From contig PWMO01000450.1 of NCBI GenBank assembly GCA_003558175.1, forward strand, positions 1 through 5,793: a stretch of DNA of 5,793 bases, given 5' to 3'. A program made the position numbers and the translations under genes. Origin of the DNA: Spirochaetaceae bacterium (lineage in GTDB: Bacteria > Spirochaetota > Spirochaetia > DSM-27196 > PWMO01). Below the pieces are notes generated by a model that searched no databases, was not told the DNA's origin, and saw only the letters and a list, made by a program, of their open reading frames with translations. This document shows, one piece after another, positions 5,607 through 5,793 of the stretch (its first letter is position 1; each line of letters begins with the position of its first letter).

Positions 5607-5631
5607 GCGCCGCACATCGGATGTGCGGCGC
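5607..5631. promoter_or_regulatory. Perfect palindrome upstream of the mocA promoter (candidate operator)
   Basis: GCGCCGCACAT (5607-5617) is followed by CGG and the exact inverted copy ATGTGCGGCGC (5621-5631). The CGG also pairs across its centre, so symmetry is complete over 25 bases. It starts two bases upstream of the predicted mocA -35 element and about 38 bases from the opposing plus-strand -35. No T-run follows on either strand, so an operator is likelier than a terminator. Half-sites resemble the direct repeats before the importer operon. Confidence 0.5.
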
Positions 5632-5668
5632 TGTTTCCAGCACGCTCGGCGGCGCCACTTCGAAAACG

Positions 5669-5697
5669 TTGACAGCGGGATAATTCCGGTTTTTAAT
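5669..5697 (+). promoter_or_regulatory. Near-consensus sigma-70 promoter of the rightward gene
   Basis: TTGACA (5669-5674) is a perfect -35 element and TTTAAT (5692-5697) matches -10 at five of six positions, with the ideal 17-base spacer. The surrounding DNA is locally AT-rich in a GC-rich window. Transcription would start near 5704, leaving a leader of about 72 bases before ATG 5776. Confidence 0.7.
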
Positions 5698-5775
5698 GGT
5701 TTTTGCCGAACGAAACCGATTCTGATTATCCGACTCAATCGCAACGGCACTCGGTGCGAGACGGGAGGTTGGCCG

Positions 5776-5793
5776 ATGTTGCACGATTTCAGC
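5776..5793 (+). CDS. Start of a rightward gene, divergent from mocA (partial)
   Basis: ATG 5776 opens a frame reading MLHDFS that runs off the window edge. GGGAGG (5763-5768) stands seven bases before it, a strong ribosome site, and a near-consensus promoter lies upstream, so this is very probably a real gene. Six residues cannot identify the product. Its position opposite mocA, sharing the control region with the palindrome, suggests that a common regulator might act on both. Confidence 0.7.

Noticed and set aside
5570..5617. ATG 5617 as the mocA start
   Set aside because: It lies within the perfect palindrome, adds a 16-residue leader not seen in MocA proteins, and has no suitably spaced ribosome site.
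5718..5740. Fur-box-like sequence (GATAATCAGAATC on the minus strand)
   Set aside because: Only one hexamer matches GATAAT fully, the next matches four of six, and the third fails. It is too weak to support iron control.
4942..5793. ModE-type operator or molybdenum-cofactor riboswitch
   Set aside because: No TATA-rich ModE inverted repeat was seen, and the predicted leaders of mocA and the importer are too short for a Moco riboswitch.

Overview
The window is bacterial, GC-rich and densely coding. It looks like part of the chromosome of an anaerobe or facultative anaerobe. A Na+-translocating biotin-dependent decarboxylase favours a fermentative, sodium-using lifestyle, and a MocA homologue implies molybdenum hydroxylases made elsewhere in the genome. 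The phylum cannot be fixed from this sequence. No rRNA, tRNA, CRISPR, IS element or phage gene was seen, and no stretch above 300 bases lacks a gene.

Layout. (1) Positions 1-1684, plus strand: the last codons of an upstream gene, a stand-alone biotin carrier protein (96-560), and the membrane beta subunit of a sodium-pumping decarboxylase (572-1684). These form the 3' part of a decarboxylase operon whose carboxyltransferase and OadG-type subunits presumably lie to the left. (2) Positions 1671-1726: a short convergent gap with a strong hairpin over the beta-subunit stop codon. (3) Positions 1727-4811, minus strand: a complete type II (FecBCD/BtuFCD-like) ABC importer, read as binding protein, permease, ATPase, with 4-nt overlaps at both junctions. 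The binding protein/permease overlap appears to use a rare CTG start. (4) Positions 4952-5569, minus strand: mocA-like molybdopterin cytidylyltransferase, with a promoter placed so that its mRNA could be leaderless. (5) Positions 5570-5793: a divergent control region with a 25-bp perfect palindrome, a near-consensus sigma-70 promoter on the plus strand, and the first six codons of a rightward gene.

How the genes may work together. The decarboxylase proteins couple decarboxylation of a carboxybiotin, formed from an acyl-CoA or oxoacid, to Na+ export. The importer stands directly downstream of mocA in the same direction. Some type II importers of this class (MolBCA of Haemophilus) carry molybdate or tungstate, so the best hypothesis is that mocA plus the importer form a molybdenum acquisition and cofactor-maturation unit. 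Two observations tie the two parts together: both have a TTGCCN-N18-TA(G/C)GAT promoter, and both have copies of a GCCGCACATC-like element just upstream of it. That shared element is the most original observation in the window.
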